A stretch of DNA of 64,000 nt, from the NCBI GenBank assembly GCA_002946415.1, contig NJPS01000051.1:608001-672000 (forward strand), read 5' to 3'. Under the pieces are notes generated by a model, which saw only the letters and a program-made list of their open reading frames with translations, made no database searches and was not told the DNA's origin. How positions within the stretch are numbered: position 1 is the stretch's first letter; each line of letters begins with the position of its first letter. Made by a program: the position numbers and the translations under genes. The DNA is from Rutstroemia sp. NJR-2017a BVV2. Taxonomy: Eukaryota > Ascomycota > Leotiomycetes > Helotiales > Rutstroemiaceae. Of the stretch, positions 1-10,682 are shown piece after piece.

Positions 1-916
1 CCACCTACTTACATACAGACATGCGAATTGGTCTTGGTGGCATACATCCGCATGCTAAAGTGCGAAAGGATCACACGGGGCGCGGGATGTGAAATGGGGA
101 AGGAGTGTGGAGTTTTGTGTTGCGACAGCCTTATGGTTTGATATTTATGTGCGTTACGAGGGTGGTGGAATGCCAAGTCGAAGGTGCTGTGATATGTAGA
201 GTGAGCAATATGTGCCGAGAAGTAGTTTCGGTCAGGGATCGGCGGGGTCTACTTATTGTCCGTATTATGCTTTGATACGAGACTTTCTACGATATGGATG
301 AACACGCGTGCTTAGTTTCAAGGGAAAGAGGAGGAGGGAAAGTATACTATATGTGCTATAGGAGCTAGGATAGAAGGATTCGTTTAATCAAATGCAAACG
401 GGCAGACAAAAAAACAAACAAAGAAACAAACAAGCAAGGAATTAAGGGATATAGGGATATACGGCATAATAGTACTGGGAACTTAATGGACATCACGTAA
501 AAATTCAGGTAAGCCTTCTAGGAGCGAAAGATACTTACGGGGATGAGAGTTATAGAACAACAGGCAGTGGAGTCTTTTCACCGACTTTTGGCTCCGAGAG
601 TTTGGTTGTTGGAAACTTATCGGGATTTTAAGCGGGAAAGAAAGGAAGAAGAGCCAGGAGAGCGTAGGGGAGGGGGCGTATTATGATGTAGGGTAGTGAT
701 ATGTGATGAGCTGAGAATAAGAGAGCTTGCGACGTGGAAGTAGAAGATAGGCAGAATAGTAATCTAAACGACCCCCACGAAGGGGTGAATTGGAGAACTT
801 GGTTTCATTGTATATTGTATAGTCGTAGGCTGTGTCCCCGTGAGTGCAGCCATTCGATGTATGTGCATCTACGGCACAATTACTGCTATACTCACCTCAG
901 GTCATACTTCTCTAAT
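1..916. other. Non-coding left edge
   Basis: No open frame here has the length or composition of a gene. There is an A-rich CAAA/GAAA stretch around 405-440. The 3' flank of the aldo-keto reductase, which is transcribed towards this edge, probably occupies the right part. Nothing else is recognisable. Confidence 0.5.
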
Positions 917-2121
917 CTACTCATCATCAAATACATTCCATCCAAAGAGGTCTTTCAGATCCACGAATCTAGTTTCCCTTCCCTTGGCTACATTATCCAC
1001 GTTTTCCATCTCTTCCTCTGATAGATCCACCAATGTCCCATTTGTTTTGATCCTCTCCTTATCTCCACTTTTTGGTAACACGACATACCCTCTTTTGACG
1101 CCCCAGGAAATACAAATCTGAGCTAAAGTGACTCCCTTCTTTTCAGCGATAGACAGAAGGGCGGGGCTAGTGATCACCCTTTCGCCCGTCGTTGGAACTT
1201 GGTTTTGTGAACCTAGAGGTGAATAGGCTACCGGAAGGATATCCTTGGATTTGCAGTAGTTGATCAGTTTTGTGTTAGGAAAAAAGGGATGGATTTCCAC
1301 TTGGTTCATGGCTGGAGGGATCTCAGCATATGAAAGGAGAGTTTCCAGATGTTGAATAGTGTAGTTGGAGACGCCAATCGATTTCGCTTTACCGGCCTTG
1401 TAAAGACTTTCCACTTTGCCCCAAATTGGCTCGAAGTTTGCAGTTACAGATTCATTGATAATGTACTGTGTCAAGCAACGATTAACATGTGATATCATCG
1501 ACAGGAGGATACACTCATACCTTCCCGTTATCACCAAGCTTAACCTCCCGATCATCAGTTCTCTCGGCTGCAAAAGGCCAATGAATCAAAAAGGCATCCA
1601 CGTAATCGAGTTTCAATCTCTCCAAACTATTCATCAAACTCCATTCCACGTCTTCCGGAGTGCCACACAAATGGGGCCAGACTTTCGTAGTAATGAAAAT
1701 GTCCGAACGTTGAACGCTGGGATTGCTGGCCAGGAATTGATGCAGGGCTGTCCCAACTTCGTCTTCGTTCTTATAACTATGTTGATCTTAGTTTACGAAT
1801 TGCAATACAACGGATACTACTGCACTTCGGACATTCGTTCCAAGCTTTAAATTTAAGGAGAAAAGCGGAAAATTCACAGTAGATCATGGATATTCTTGAA
1901 GCTTAACTATCAAGTTGAGATGAACGCACAGGTATGAAGTAAAGGGATAGAACTTACTACCAGGCACAATCAAGGTGTCTGTATCCAGCCTCCAGGGCCC
2001 AAAGAACAGCATCTCGACACTTGCCTTCAATGCCTTCTTTCGCAAAGGTGCCAAAGCCTAACGCTGGTATCCGGACACCATTGTTTAATTTGAGAAGAGG
2101 GACCGGAATGGTATTGGACAT
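917..2121 (-). CDS. Aldo-keto reductase, GCY1/glycerol-dehydrogenase type
   Basis: A soluble NADP(H)-dependent carbonyl reductase of the aldo-keto reductase superfamily; the substrate cannot be told. Three exons on the minus strand: 2121-1958, 1776-1521 and 1465-917, with introns of 181 bp (GTAAGT donor) and 55 bp (GTATGA donor). The spliced frame gives 322 residues, the usual family length. The catalytic tetrad is visible: Asp51 and Tyr56 in the HLD...YYKNE segment, Lys in the ITTK strand, and His in LIHWP. The cofactor side carries the GVSNY and LPKS signatures near the C-terminus. The start is set by the MSNTIPVPLLKLNNG opening, which matches where the family begins. The family identity is known; exon borders are inferred from splice consensus and frame. 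The preceding gene is not in the window and the next gene is about 1.1 kb away, so no operon-like partner is suggested. Confidence 0.93.
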
Positions 2122-3191
2122 GACGAATACTCGTGAAATGCGTACGAAGTAAAAAGCTGGGTGGAATGATTGACAAGTCCGAAACCAAGGGTCGTGGTGG
2201 AACGAACTTCTAGAAATGGAAGCTTTTGCGGGTCAGCGAAGAAGCACGGAGATTCGTCTGACCTTATGTCGTATGCTGTACGGAGTACAGTGCTTAGACA
2301 CTATAGTTGCTTTGCTGCTGTCTGTATAAGATGATCTGCAATACAGATGTACTTTAGTATGGAATAAAGTGGAAGAAACGTGGTGGAGCAAAATGTCTGA
2401 GATGCCAGAATGCTAGCATTCAGTAGCGTGCTTTCTCGATAATGCTGTCCGAGGTGTGAAACGTGGCGCAGGAAGATAGCTACCGAGCGTCGGCGATGGT
2501 GGGTCATCCCTGTAACTTGCAGATTCTTGTGCTACAAGGGTCATTCCCGCTCAGAGATGCCTGACTCGGCAAGGTTGGCGTCGGAGCCACTGATGAGCCG
2601 ACTTGGATACGAAGTCAAAAGTAAAGTGCTTGTCGGATGTCGGAGTGGGGTCGCGAACACCGAAATGAAGATCACAAGGGTGGTCGAGAAGGTCGAGGAG
2701 GTCGAGCAGGGGACCGTCGTCGTCCCATCTCCCCACCGTTGTTTTGCGAATCATGATCCTCTTTCTTGCCAAAACCATTCATGAGAATGAGAATGAGAAT
2801 ACAACAGTGGACTGGCAGAGCCGAAGTCACCCCGCTACTACCACCTTCCGGCCCGGGCCGCGCTACTGCACGCCAAAAGAGCGACAGTGAGGGACAAAGC
2901 TGCACATCGTCATCATACAACACGAAGCGTAGGTGGAATCTTTTTGGAATGTCAGTCGGCAGCTTTGGGCTCTGGAGGCTTGCACTGGTCTGTGTATCCT
3001 GGTCGGCTCCGTCGCAGGCGACAATGTATGCGATCATGCTCGAACCTTGCCATTTCTTAGTGACTTCTTCTCTCTTCGTCTGCATGCAGTCGCAAAATGC
3101 GAGTCACATCGTCCATCGCATAGTGTAGTAAACATGCAACTTTGAAAGCTCCGAAGACAACTACCGAATACTGCTCTGTACCATCGCATTT
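2122..3191. other. Intergenic, no gene seen
   Basis: This is the upstream region of the aldo-keto reductase and the 3' flank of the DUF202 gene. Overlapping open frames exist on both strands (for example 2672-3085), but none has a recognisable domain or a convincing composition. No RNA gene or repeat was seen. Confidence 0.4.
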
Positions 3192-3635
3192 TCACATCTT
3201 TTCCGTCCGTTCCTTTGACTCCTTCCCAACAACCACCCCAGCACCACCGGCAACTATCGCACTAGTTACAGCGACCAGTACTACACCTGCCACATTGGGC
3301 CTAAATGTCCCTTTCTTCAAAGCTTCTATGACTGCAAAGTACCTCCCCGTACCATAAGCTAAACAGCCAGTCCCAGAAGCCACAAGAGCAACTGAAGCAC
3401 CCATGAGTCCAACTCTGTCCTTCTCCTTCCCAAGCTCAGCGCTTCTACTGAGAATGGGAGATAAAGCTTCCAGAGTATCCAACTTTGCACATGCAACGCC
3501 AAGGGCTACGAACCCTAAGCCTGTACGAGTCCAGGAAAGGAATGTTCGCTCATTTGCCAAATGGTCTCGAGCCACACTGCCCGTATTTTGTAATGGTTTG
3601 TTGATTGATTTGATGGTGTTGATGAGCTTGGACAT
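3192..3635 (-). CDS. DUF202 small membrane protein
   Basis: A 147-residue protein in one exon. After a short N-terminus comes the family signature: an Arg-Asp-His-Leu-Ala-Asn-Glu-Arg-Thr-Phe-Leu-Ser-Trp stretch at about residues 23-35. Three hydrophobic segments follow at roughly 36-50, 77-97 and 115-136. DUF202 is known from bacterial YidH proteins and from the membrane domain of vacuolar VTC proteins, and short single-domain members are common in fungi. Their molecular role is not established, so I infer only a multi-pass membrane protein. The C-terminus is short and charged. Its promoter region (3636-4600) is shared with the divergent acetyltransferase and carries two CACGTG boxes. Confidence 0.88.
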   Translation of the reverse strand: MSKLINTIKSINKPLQNTGSVARDHLANERTFLSWTRTGLGFVALGVACAKLDTLEALSPILSRSAELGKEKDRVGLMGASVALVASGTGCLAYGTGRYFAVIEALKKGTFRPNVAGVVLVAVTSAIVAGGAGVVVGKESKERTEKM

Positions 3636-4600
3636 TATGGCTGTACTGCAGTAGTGCTAAGTTCTGGTGACTTGAATGACGATGCAAGCTCAAATGGAGT
3701 TCACGATAATTTGTCCAAGTTTTGCATCCGGCAATGATCAAGTTTCGATTGTGGTGTCCGTGAAAAGGTAGTCGCACCTTTCAGCCTAATGGTCTTTCTG
3801 TACGGCGTAGGTATGAGAATTGCCGGCCTTCTTGGAACTTTTGACCTCACGCAAGGTCGTGAAGATGACGTCGCGAAACAAGCTAGAAGTTTTCTGCAAG
3901 CTATTCGTTGGGTCAGAAGGACGGACGACGACTTTTTCGATCAAAATTTAAGGCACAAAACGACTTGAGGTTGCGAGAAGGACAAAAAACTTGCTGATTC
4001 GAAGTTGTCGTTGGTTGTGCTCCCAGAATATAGAACGTAGAAAAGTGAAGTCAGATCACGTGGAATGTAAATAGAACCACGTGAGTCGTAGCAGCTCTCA
4101 GTTGTTTTGTTATGCATCGAATTTTGCTTTCTTTACTGTGTCTCTTTCTTTAAATGATTTCATAAATACTGGGACGGTAGTTGTAAGAACTTATCCCACG
4201 GGATGGTTGTTGTATTGCAAGTCCACGAACTGAATTCATCGGCTCTCGGAGTTAATTTGTAGATGTAGTGTCGTCGACGATGATTATTCCGGTACAGTAG
4301 AACTCTCACTACAACCTCTTGGAAGTTAGTATCAAGGCTTCCGGTTACCAAAGTGTGATCAGGGAAACGAAGGAATCCCGTTCTCTTTTCTTTCATATGA
4401 TTTATTTTCCATGCTTCATACCAAAGCATTCGTCTCATTCGTCTGACTCACACTCTTCCTACTACTTAGAAGCTGACCACTTTCGCAGGATTTCACTGCC
4501 GATTTCCTACTCTAGACATTGCTTTACTGTAGTTTTGATTCAAACCATAAGTGGCTGATTGGTATGAAATCGCATCCTCAAGTCTCCTCAACTCTACAAA
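3636..4600. other. Divergent intergenic region, DUF202 / GNAT genes
   Basis: A shared upstream region between two divergently transcribed genes. It contains the paired CACGTG boxes described separately. Short open frames at 4160-4438 and 4319-4558 look like chance. Confidence 0.4.
4057..4083. promoter_or_regulatory. Paired CACGTG boxes
   Basis: Two perfect palindromic CACGTG hexamers lie at 4057-4062 and 4078-4083, with starts 21 bp (about two helical turns) apart, in the divergent region between the DUF202 and GNAT genes. CACGTG is the core for bHLH regulators such as Cbf1 or Pho4 in yeasts. Which factor binds here is not known. Confidence 0.4.
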
Positions 4601-5699
4601 ATGGCCACACCGGAAAGCATCAACGCCAAACCAAACGTATCCATTGTCCCAGCATCCACAGCTGAACACATAGAGCAAGCTCGACGACTATTCATGTTGT
4701 ACGCTGACTCCCTGGGAAGTAAGTGTGTCATCCAGCTATTATAACACCGCATCCTTCTTGCACTATGTCCATATCTCGACCGCTTTCTTCGTTAATCGGT
4801 CTCCTTTCCTCTGAGAATGCGGTCAACATCCTGCTTCTTACCACACTAATCTCCTTCATACACCGTTTTTTTATTATTCCCTCCGTCCGCGTCCTGAAAC
4901 CGAACATTCGTTCAAGTCTCATCTAACAAACCCAACAGTCGACCTAACCTTCCAATCCTTCACCAGCGAGCTCGCCAACCTCCCCGGAGCATACGCACCA
5001 CCTACAGGATGTCTTTTCCTTGCCTATATTGATCCGCCATTACCTGATATGGAACCTCATGACGCAGTAGCTTGTATTGCACTTCGTCCTCTTCCCTACG
5101 CTTATCCGGCTGTGTCGGATTCTTCTGCTTCTTCTTCCTCTAAGTTAGTTATTTCGAGTACGCCTCTCAACCAAGACTTATGTTTCCCATTACCCTCCTT
5201 CCCATTTCCAAATTCCTCCTCCCACATCTTTCATAATCACCTCCTCTCATTCCCATTTCCCCCCTTCTGCACCTCCCTCCGCCCCCCCCAACTCGCCCCC
5301 CTCTCACACCCCTCTCAGCCCACCCCTCACTACAACCCCCTCCCCCACCCCCACAGCCGAGCTCAAACGGCTGTTCACCCTCCCCGCCACCCGCGGTCAT
5401 GGGCTCGCACGCCAGCTCATCACCCACGCTCTCTCCAGCGCGCAGTCCCTCGGCTACCGACGCGTCGTACTGGATACACTCCCCAACATGAGCGCTGCGA
5501 TATCTCTGTATCGATCTTTCGGATTCCGCGAATTGGAGACGGGATATTATGATACGCCTTGTGAGTGAGTTTTCTTTTTGTGGGGAGGGGAAGAATTAGG
5601 GGGGTGAAGGATTAGGAAGTTAGGAAGAAAAAAGAATACTGACTTGATGGTTGTGCGGGGGTAGTGGAGGGGACAATTTTTTTGGGGAGGGAGTTGTAG
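4601..5699 (+). CDS. GNAT-family N-acetyltransferase
   Basis: A four-exon gene: 4601-4718, 4939-5157, 5357-5560 and 5665-5699, encoding 191 residues. The last exon is only 35 bp. It is needed because the third exon would otherwise stop right after a GTGAGT donor, and the added residues complete the final beta strand. The acetyl-CoA pyrophosphate-binding motif (R/Q-x-x-G-x-G/A) is visible as Arg-Gly-His-Gly-Leu-Ala in exon 3. Downstream, the LYRSFGF segment is the classic GNAT motif B. Small GNAT enzymes transfer acetyl groups to small amines or protein amines; the substrate here is unknown. The 199 bp second intron is very C-rich on the coding strand. Its GTACGC donor is not the strict consensus, but it is the only nearby site that keeps the frame. 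Confidence 0.85.
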
Positions 5700-6006
5700 G
5701 ATGGAGGGGTGGGTGAGAAGGAGGGAATGAAGCAACTGCGTTGGAGTTAGTTATTGGAGGATAGAGAGATGAGGCGGGGTTTTCAATTGTCTGAGGGTCT
5801 GGCTAATGATTCAGGAAAGGATGCCGATCATCTATCTCACTTGACTGCGGAATTGCCAATATGCAGGAAGACAACTTCCATACTTGTTTTTGTAGTATAT
5901 ATCATATCTATATCTCATCCAAATGTTTCCCCTTCCACGACCTTCCTCCCTCACCCTCACCCTCACACCCAAGACCATTCGCCATGTCGTACTGCGCATC
6001 AGACTA
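5700..6006. other. 3' flank of the GNAT gene
   Basis: Non-coding spacer between the acetyltransferase stop and the inverted-repeat element. Only short chance frames are present. Confidence 0.4.
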
Positions 6007-6010
6007 TATC

Positions 6011-6154
6011 TGTTCCGGTCCATACGCCAATTTGTCGATTCATGAATGGACTACGTCCATTGACCAATAGACTGGATATACAGCTGGACTAGTCTATTGG
6101 CCAATGGACGTAGTCCATATATAAAATGAGTCTATTCATGAATGGACTTAGTTC
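6011..6154 (+). repeat. Left terminal inverted repeat
   Basis: About 144 bp matching the reverse complement of 6598-6741 with only scattered mismatches. It contains an internal dyad at about 6049-6115. Confidence 0.8.
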
Positions 6155-6395
6155 ATATATCAACACTTTCAATTTATATCTCTACTAGTATACTGTTGCT
6201 TACTTTTCCTAGGCTCCTCTACTACCTTACTATCGCTAATATTTATTGGTATCAGTGCTTTCTCAGTATATAAGGATATACTAACTAGCTATCTACAATC
6301 ATCATATTTCTCATCTAGGATTATATCCATAAACTCATTTTTAACCCCCCTAGGGAAGCTATCGATGATCTGGAGGGAGGGGGGGGCGCCGGCGA

Positions 6396-6492
6396 GGTCA
6401 TACTATCCCTCCCCTGGAATAAAGGTTAAATTTTTAGTGGCAACACACAGAAAAATTAAACCTTTATTCATAGGGAGGTATAGTAATGACTA
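6396..6492. repeat. Inner hairpin within the mobile element
   Basis: Two arms of about 40 bp, 6396-6435 and 6451-6492, are inverted copies with a few mismatches, separated by a 15 bp loop. The arms share the AATAAAGGTT core and a CCTCCC block. This could be a nested smaller foldback element or part of the original insert. Confidence 0.6.
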
Positions 6493-6597
6493 TAGTACTG
6501 GCTAAGTAGTGTAGTATAGGAATAAGAAAGAGGTAAGAAGGATTATTAACTATATATTTGTATAGTGGATACTACCCACCTTAGGGTATTAACGACA

Positions 6598-6741
6598 GAA
6601 CTAAGTCCATTCATGAATAGACTCATTTTATGTATGGACTACGTCCATTGGCCAATAGACTAGTCCAGCTGTAAATCCAGTCTATTGGTCAATAGACTAG
6701 TCCATTCATGAAATGAGGAAATTTACGTACGGACCGGAACA
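6598..6741 (-). repeat. Right terminal inverted repeat
   Basis: The inverted partner of 6011-6154. It ends in GGACCGGAACA, which mirrors the left end exactly, and is followed by TATC. Confidence 0.8.
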
Positions 6742-6745
6742 TATC

Positions 6746-7046
6746 CACGCATCCAAGGATTTGCCTATACAGTAGAATGTCAATACCATACGCCTATATG
6801 TACGCAAAGGTTTGTGATCTATTTAATTCTCCCCTCTCACAAATACCCCGTCTCAGCTCATCTGATCTGATCTGAACCCATAAGGTCTCTAGAATGAACG
6901 CCTTATTATGGATGTATGCTATCATGAATCGTCATCGTGAACATCATCATTACCCATCCTCCAACGTATATCCATTCCCTCCACCTGCGGCATCCAATCC
7001 CATCCATTCGATGACCTCAGCCCACTCATCATCCACCCTCAACCCC
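6746..7046. other. 3' flank of HUL5
   Basis: Non-coding spacer between the mobile element and the HECT ligase stop codon. No feature was seen. Confidence 0.4.
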
Positions 7047-10000
7047 TCAAGAAAGATCAAACCCAGCCCCCGAATTAACCGCATACAGCAACTTCTCCCT
7101 CAACTTCTTCACACTCCCATACCTCGGCAACTTCAACAAATTAACACACGTACTCGTACTCGGTAGCCTCTCTTCATCACCACTCGAATCCCTAATACTA
7201 AACCTGGGATTCAGCTGCGAGAAGCCGAGCAGCGGGGCTCTGGGCGTACTAGTCACGTATTTGAGCACTTTTCTGCGATCCTCATCTTTCAGTTCTTTCA
7301 TGACATGCCAGAACATCTGGATGGTAGGATGTTCGAGGCCGTCGTCGCCGATCTCGTAGACACCGCCGTATATGGTGTTGCGACGGAGATCGTCGATGTC
7401 GATTTGGGAGGACTCGCCGCCAATGAGGGTTTGCAGTTCGGATTGGTTGAACATGCTGAGCCAGGAGGGGTTGATGATCTGGCCGAGACCTTTGAGGAAA
7501 GCGGCGGTTTGGTAGAAGGGTTGGTCTTTCAGACGATGGCGGGCTACTAAGGCTATGTAGAGCGTGCTGTTTTTGTTTGTTACTGGCGTGTTCGAACCAT
7601 TGGGCATGAGCTCCCTAGTGATTGTTTGGACGGGAGAGCCTGGAACAGATACTGTGTCGACAATGGTGAAGTCGAGTCCAAAATCTTCGACGTCGCCAGG
7701 ATAGTTTTTGAGCTTCAACAGTCCTTGATAGAGTTCCTCGTCGAGATCACGCAAGTCGTTGATACTTGGACGGTATGCTTCCTGACCTGCATGCGAATGT
7801 GCCCATTTCAGAAGGAAGAACCCTGCGAAACTAATATCGACGAGGATTCCCTCGTATAAACATTTACCGACGATGCGGCCCAGGAACTCATACTGCCGAA
7901 GCAGATCATTAATATTCTCCGCATGTTCGGTAGTGTCTTCTGTTAATCCTGCTTCTTTCAGAAGCGCTCTCCGTTCATCCAATGCTGCTGGATTAGGATA
8001 TAATAAGTTTTGGGCATTCGTTATGAAAAGATTCGCGCCATTCTCAGACTTGAATGCTTCATTGGTAATACTGGTTAGGAACTCTTTTGTCACTCCACCT
8101 CCATCAATACCAGCCTCTTGGGTATCAAATTGGTCCACAAACGTGATCTGGATTGGTTCTTTTAGACCCTCACCAAGTTCATAGAAGGCCTCGTAAGCAT
8201 CCTCAAAGACACGATCTCGATGTATCTTTGCGCTGTGTCTGCCTAATGCTTCACGACCACCATGGCGATGACCAGCCATCATCGATTGCTGTGCGATTGA
8301 TAATCGCCAGGATTCAGGATCAACGTGTCCGCCTCTTCGCCGGGTTTGATCTAGGTAGACAAACTGCCGGAATATTGTAACTCGTGTCTCAAATGGTATA
8401 ACAAATGGCATGTTCTGTAAAACCTCAAGTCTAGGTCCAACAGCAGCGAGCATCTTCTGCCTAGAGGCTTTTTGCTGTTGTTTTCGCATCCTCTCTATCT
8501 GCACCACTCGCCTTGGTCGAGCCATGCCAACAAGATCCAAACTGCCACTCGACGTGAACTCATCCTCATCGTCCTCATCCTCGGCTTGTTGCTCATCCAT
8601 TTCGTGCCTTCTCTCTTCCTCCATGACGACTGCGGGGATGAACCCTTCCATGTCGAACCGCGCTGTCATGAGCCAATGATCTTTCGGTAAAAACCGACGT
8701 CTCGAGTCTCGTTCATAGAGCATTCGCATAACGCCAATAACAATGGTTCGTACATAATAGAAGGTCATACCAGCTATTCCTGCAAACGGCCGACTTGACT
8801 GCTCCGGTGTGGATAATGAGGTACTCGAAGAGGCTTGATTCCTGTTCGACTGTCCGTTGATGCCGAAGTAAGAACCTAGACCACCTTCAACGATAGGCTG
8901 ATCATCTCCAGATAGTTCAGCTGCATTATAAAAAGTCGTAAATGAGACGTTTTTCAGGAACAGTGTGAGCTTCTTCACAGACTCAAGGGGAAGAGCGCTG
9001 TCTCTCAACGTCGAGGACTTTCCGACCATTTTTCCGCCTCGGAGTTGGGCAGCAGAAGACCCGCTCAGAAACTCCTCGTCATCTGTCAACTTTAGGACAA
9101 ATGTATAGAGTTCCAAGAAGAGCAATATGTTTCTCCATTCACGATCTCTCGCTTCTCGGGGATATGTTTCATTACTGTTGTGTTTTCGGGGTCGAAGTAT
9201 TTCTAGTGCAGCATTCGAATCGCTCACGATAGCAGTAAAGGTATTTGTTGAACTCATGGCCTGCCAGAAGAATTTCAAAGCAGGTAGCTCATTTCTATTC
9301 GGAGTGGTCATGGTTCCAAGACAAAGCCACATGCGAATCGCATCCGCACGACCAGGAAATATCCTCAAAAGAGTGAGCGCGTAGCTTGCAAGTAAACTTG
9401 CGTCTTCCTGACCACTCAAAGAACCTTTTGCATAATCACTATCCACAGAAGGGTTAGAGCTGAAACCGAAGAATTGATGGCAACATACACATTGAATTTC
9501 TCTAGTAATACCGAGATACTGGCTTGATTGACCAAAGATGATATACGATTCCTCACGAATAGAGGTAACGGCGTCCTTGAGCTTGCGTCGTTGGTTTCGT
9601 CGATCCTGCCGATAATGTCGCTTGAGCATCCAGACAATTGCAGTGATAATGCTCTCAATAATTCGGGCTCTTGATCGTTGCGCTGTCGCAGATCATACAG
9701 AGCGATGAAATGAGCGAGAAGCCAGAGCCTCGACTCCGGTGTCACTTGAGATATGGTACTGCTTGTATATTCGCGGACTATAGCTCTAGCGAGGCGATTT
9801 ATATTAATCTTCGAAGCAAGATCTTGCAAATCACCAAGTCTAGTTTCCAGATTCGGTGTCGTTAGGAATTGCAATGCCAATGAGCCGTAAATATCGATCA
9901 CTGTTTTATCTATGTGGTCTTAGTAGTGAAATCAAATTCTGGATTAAAGAAAACGTACCGGATAACTGTGCCTCCTCCTTCACAGGTAGCCCTGCCGCAT

Positions 10001-10682
10001 ATGCCAACATTCCAGGTTTTTCGTCAGGAGGTGTTCTTCTAATTATAAAAGCAGACAGAAAACTGTAATATAATGTAGATATCTTTGGCAGGATTTCTGG
10101 GCGGCGGAGTAATATGGACATTAAAAGGCTCATCAGGCTTTCTTCGAAACTCGGCAGTGAGCTATGCTAAGGATCAGTAGAGAACAAGTGTAGGGTGACA
10201 TTCTGTACGTACATGGTGAGAGCACTCAATGTAATGGTTGCGAGTCGATATAGCGAGGGTTGGATATCCTCACGGTTAAGGAACGATGTGCTGTCATGAC
10301 TTTGTATTTCCGTGCTAAGTGCGGTCAAACGTGCAACATCTTCCGTTCTCCGAACATTGCAGAATGTGAGGAGTAGTTGTATTCTGTGAACCAGCTCCGT
10401 CCCGTCGCCTTTGTTGTATCCCTGGTCATAACTTCGTCGCCGCTCTTCAGCCAACTCTCTCCTCGTCCTGTGCCCACGCCACACTCTTTGAATTCGCTTC
10501 GAAGCATTCAATCGCTCCCTCTCTCTTTGGCGTTGTTCTCTTTCCTGCTGAGCATGTGCCACCGCCTTCTGAGTGCCTGAAGCCGAGGGAGACCAAGAGC
10601 TGGCAGCAAACGGATTTGCGTTCTGCCCAGAGAGATTGACCTGTCGCGGACGACGGGAACTACCACTAAAAGTTTGGAACAT
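7047..10682 (-). CDS. HUL5: HECT-type E3/E4 ubiquitin ligase, Hul5 family
   Basis: Four exons on the minus strand: 10682-10213, 10161-9959, 9909-9489 and 9438-7047. The three introns are 51, 49 and 50 bp (GTACGT, GTACGT and GTATGT donors; the last has a CTAAC branch site). The product has 1161 residues. The N-terminus has the RRPRQVNLSG stretch typical of fungal Hul5, then an IQ-type helix at about 62-80 (ASKRIQRVWRGHRTRRE). A long helical region leads to the C-terminal HECT domain, about 790-1161, with the thioester cysteine at residue 1129 in the TCVNLLKLP motif. Hul5 and its relatives UBE3B/UBE3C extend ubiquitin chains on proteasome-bound or misfolded proteins. The start codon is the second in-frame ATG, chosen because the family begins MF/MY just before the RRPRQVNLSG block. 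The first exon junction has an alternative (donor GTACAG). All catalytic features are intact. Confidence 0.93.

Larger units (their letters stand above)
6007..6745. mobile_element. MITE/foldback-like element with long terminal inverted repeats
   Basis: A 731 bp core at 6011-6741 is bounded by near-identical inverted repeats: 6011-6154 and the reverse complement of 6598-6741. Both start with TGTTCCGGTCC read inward. The core is flanked directly by TATC at 6007-6010 and 6742-6745, a candidate target-site duplication. Each terminal repeat is itself partly palindromic, holding two opposed copies of a module that includes CTATTGGYCAATRGAC. The interior of about 440 bp is AT-rich, has no transposase frame and carries a second hairpin. 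This fits a non-autonomous DNA transposon (MITE or foldback type). It lies between the 3' ends of two convergent genes, GNAT and HUL5. The superfamily cannot be assigned from this copy alone. Confidence 0.75.
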
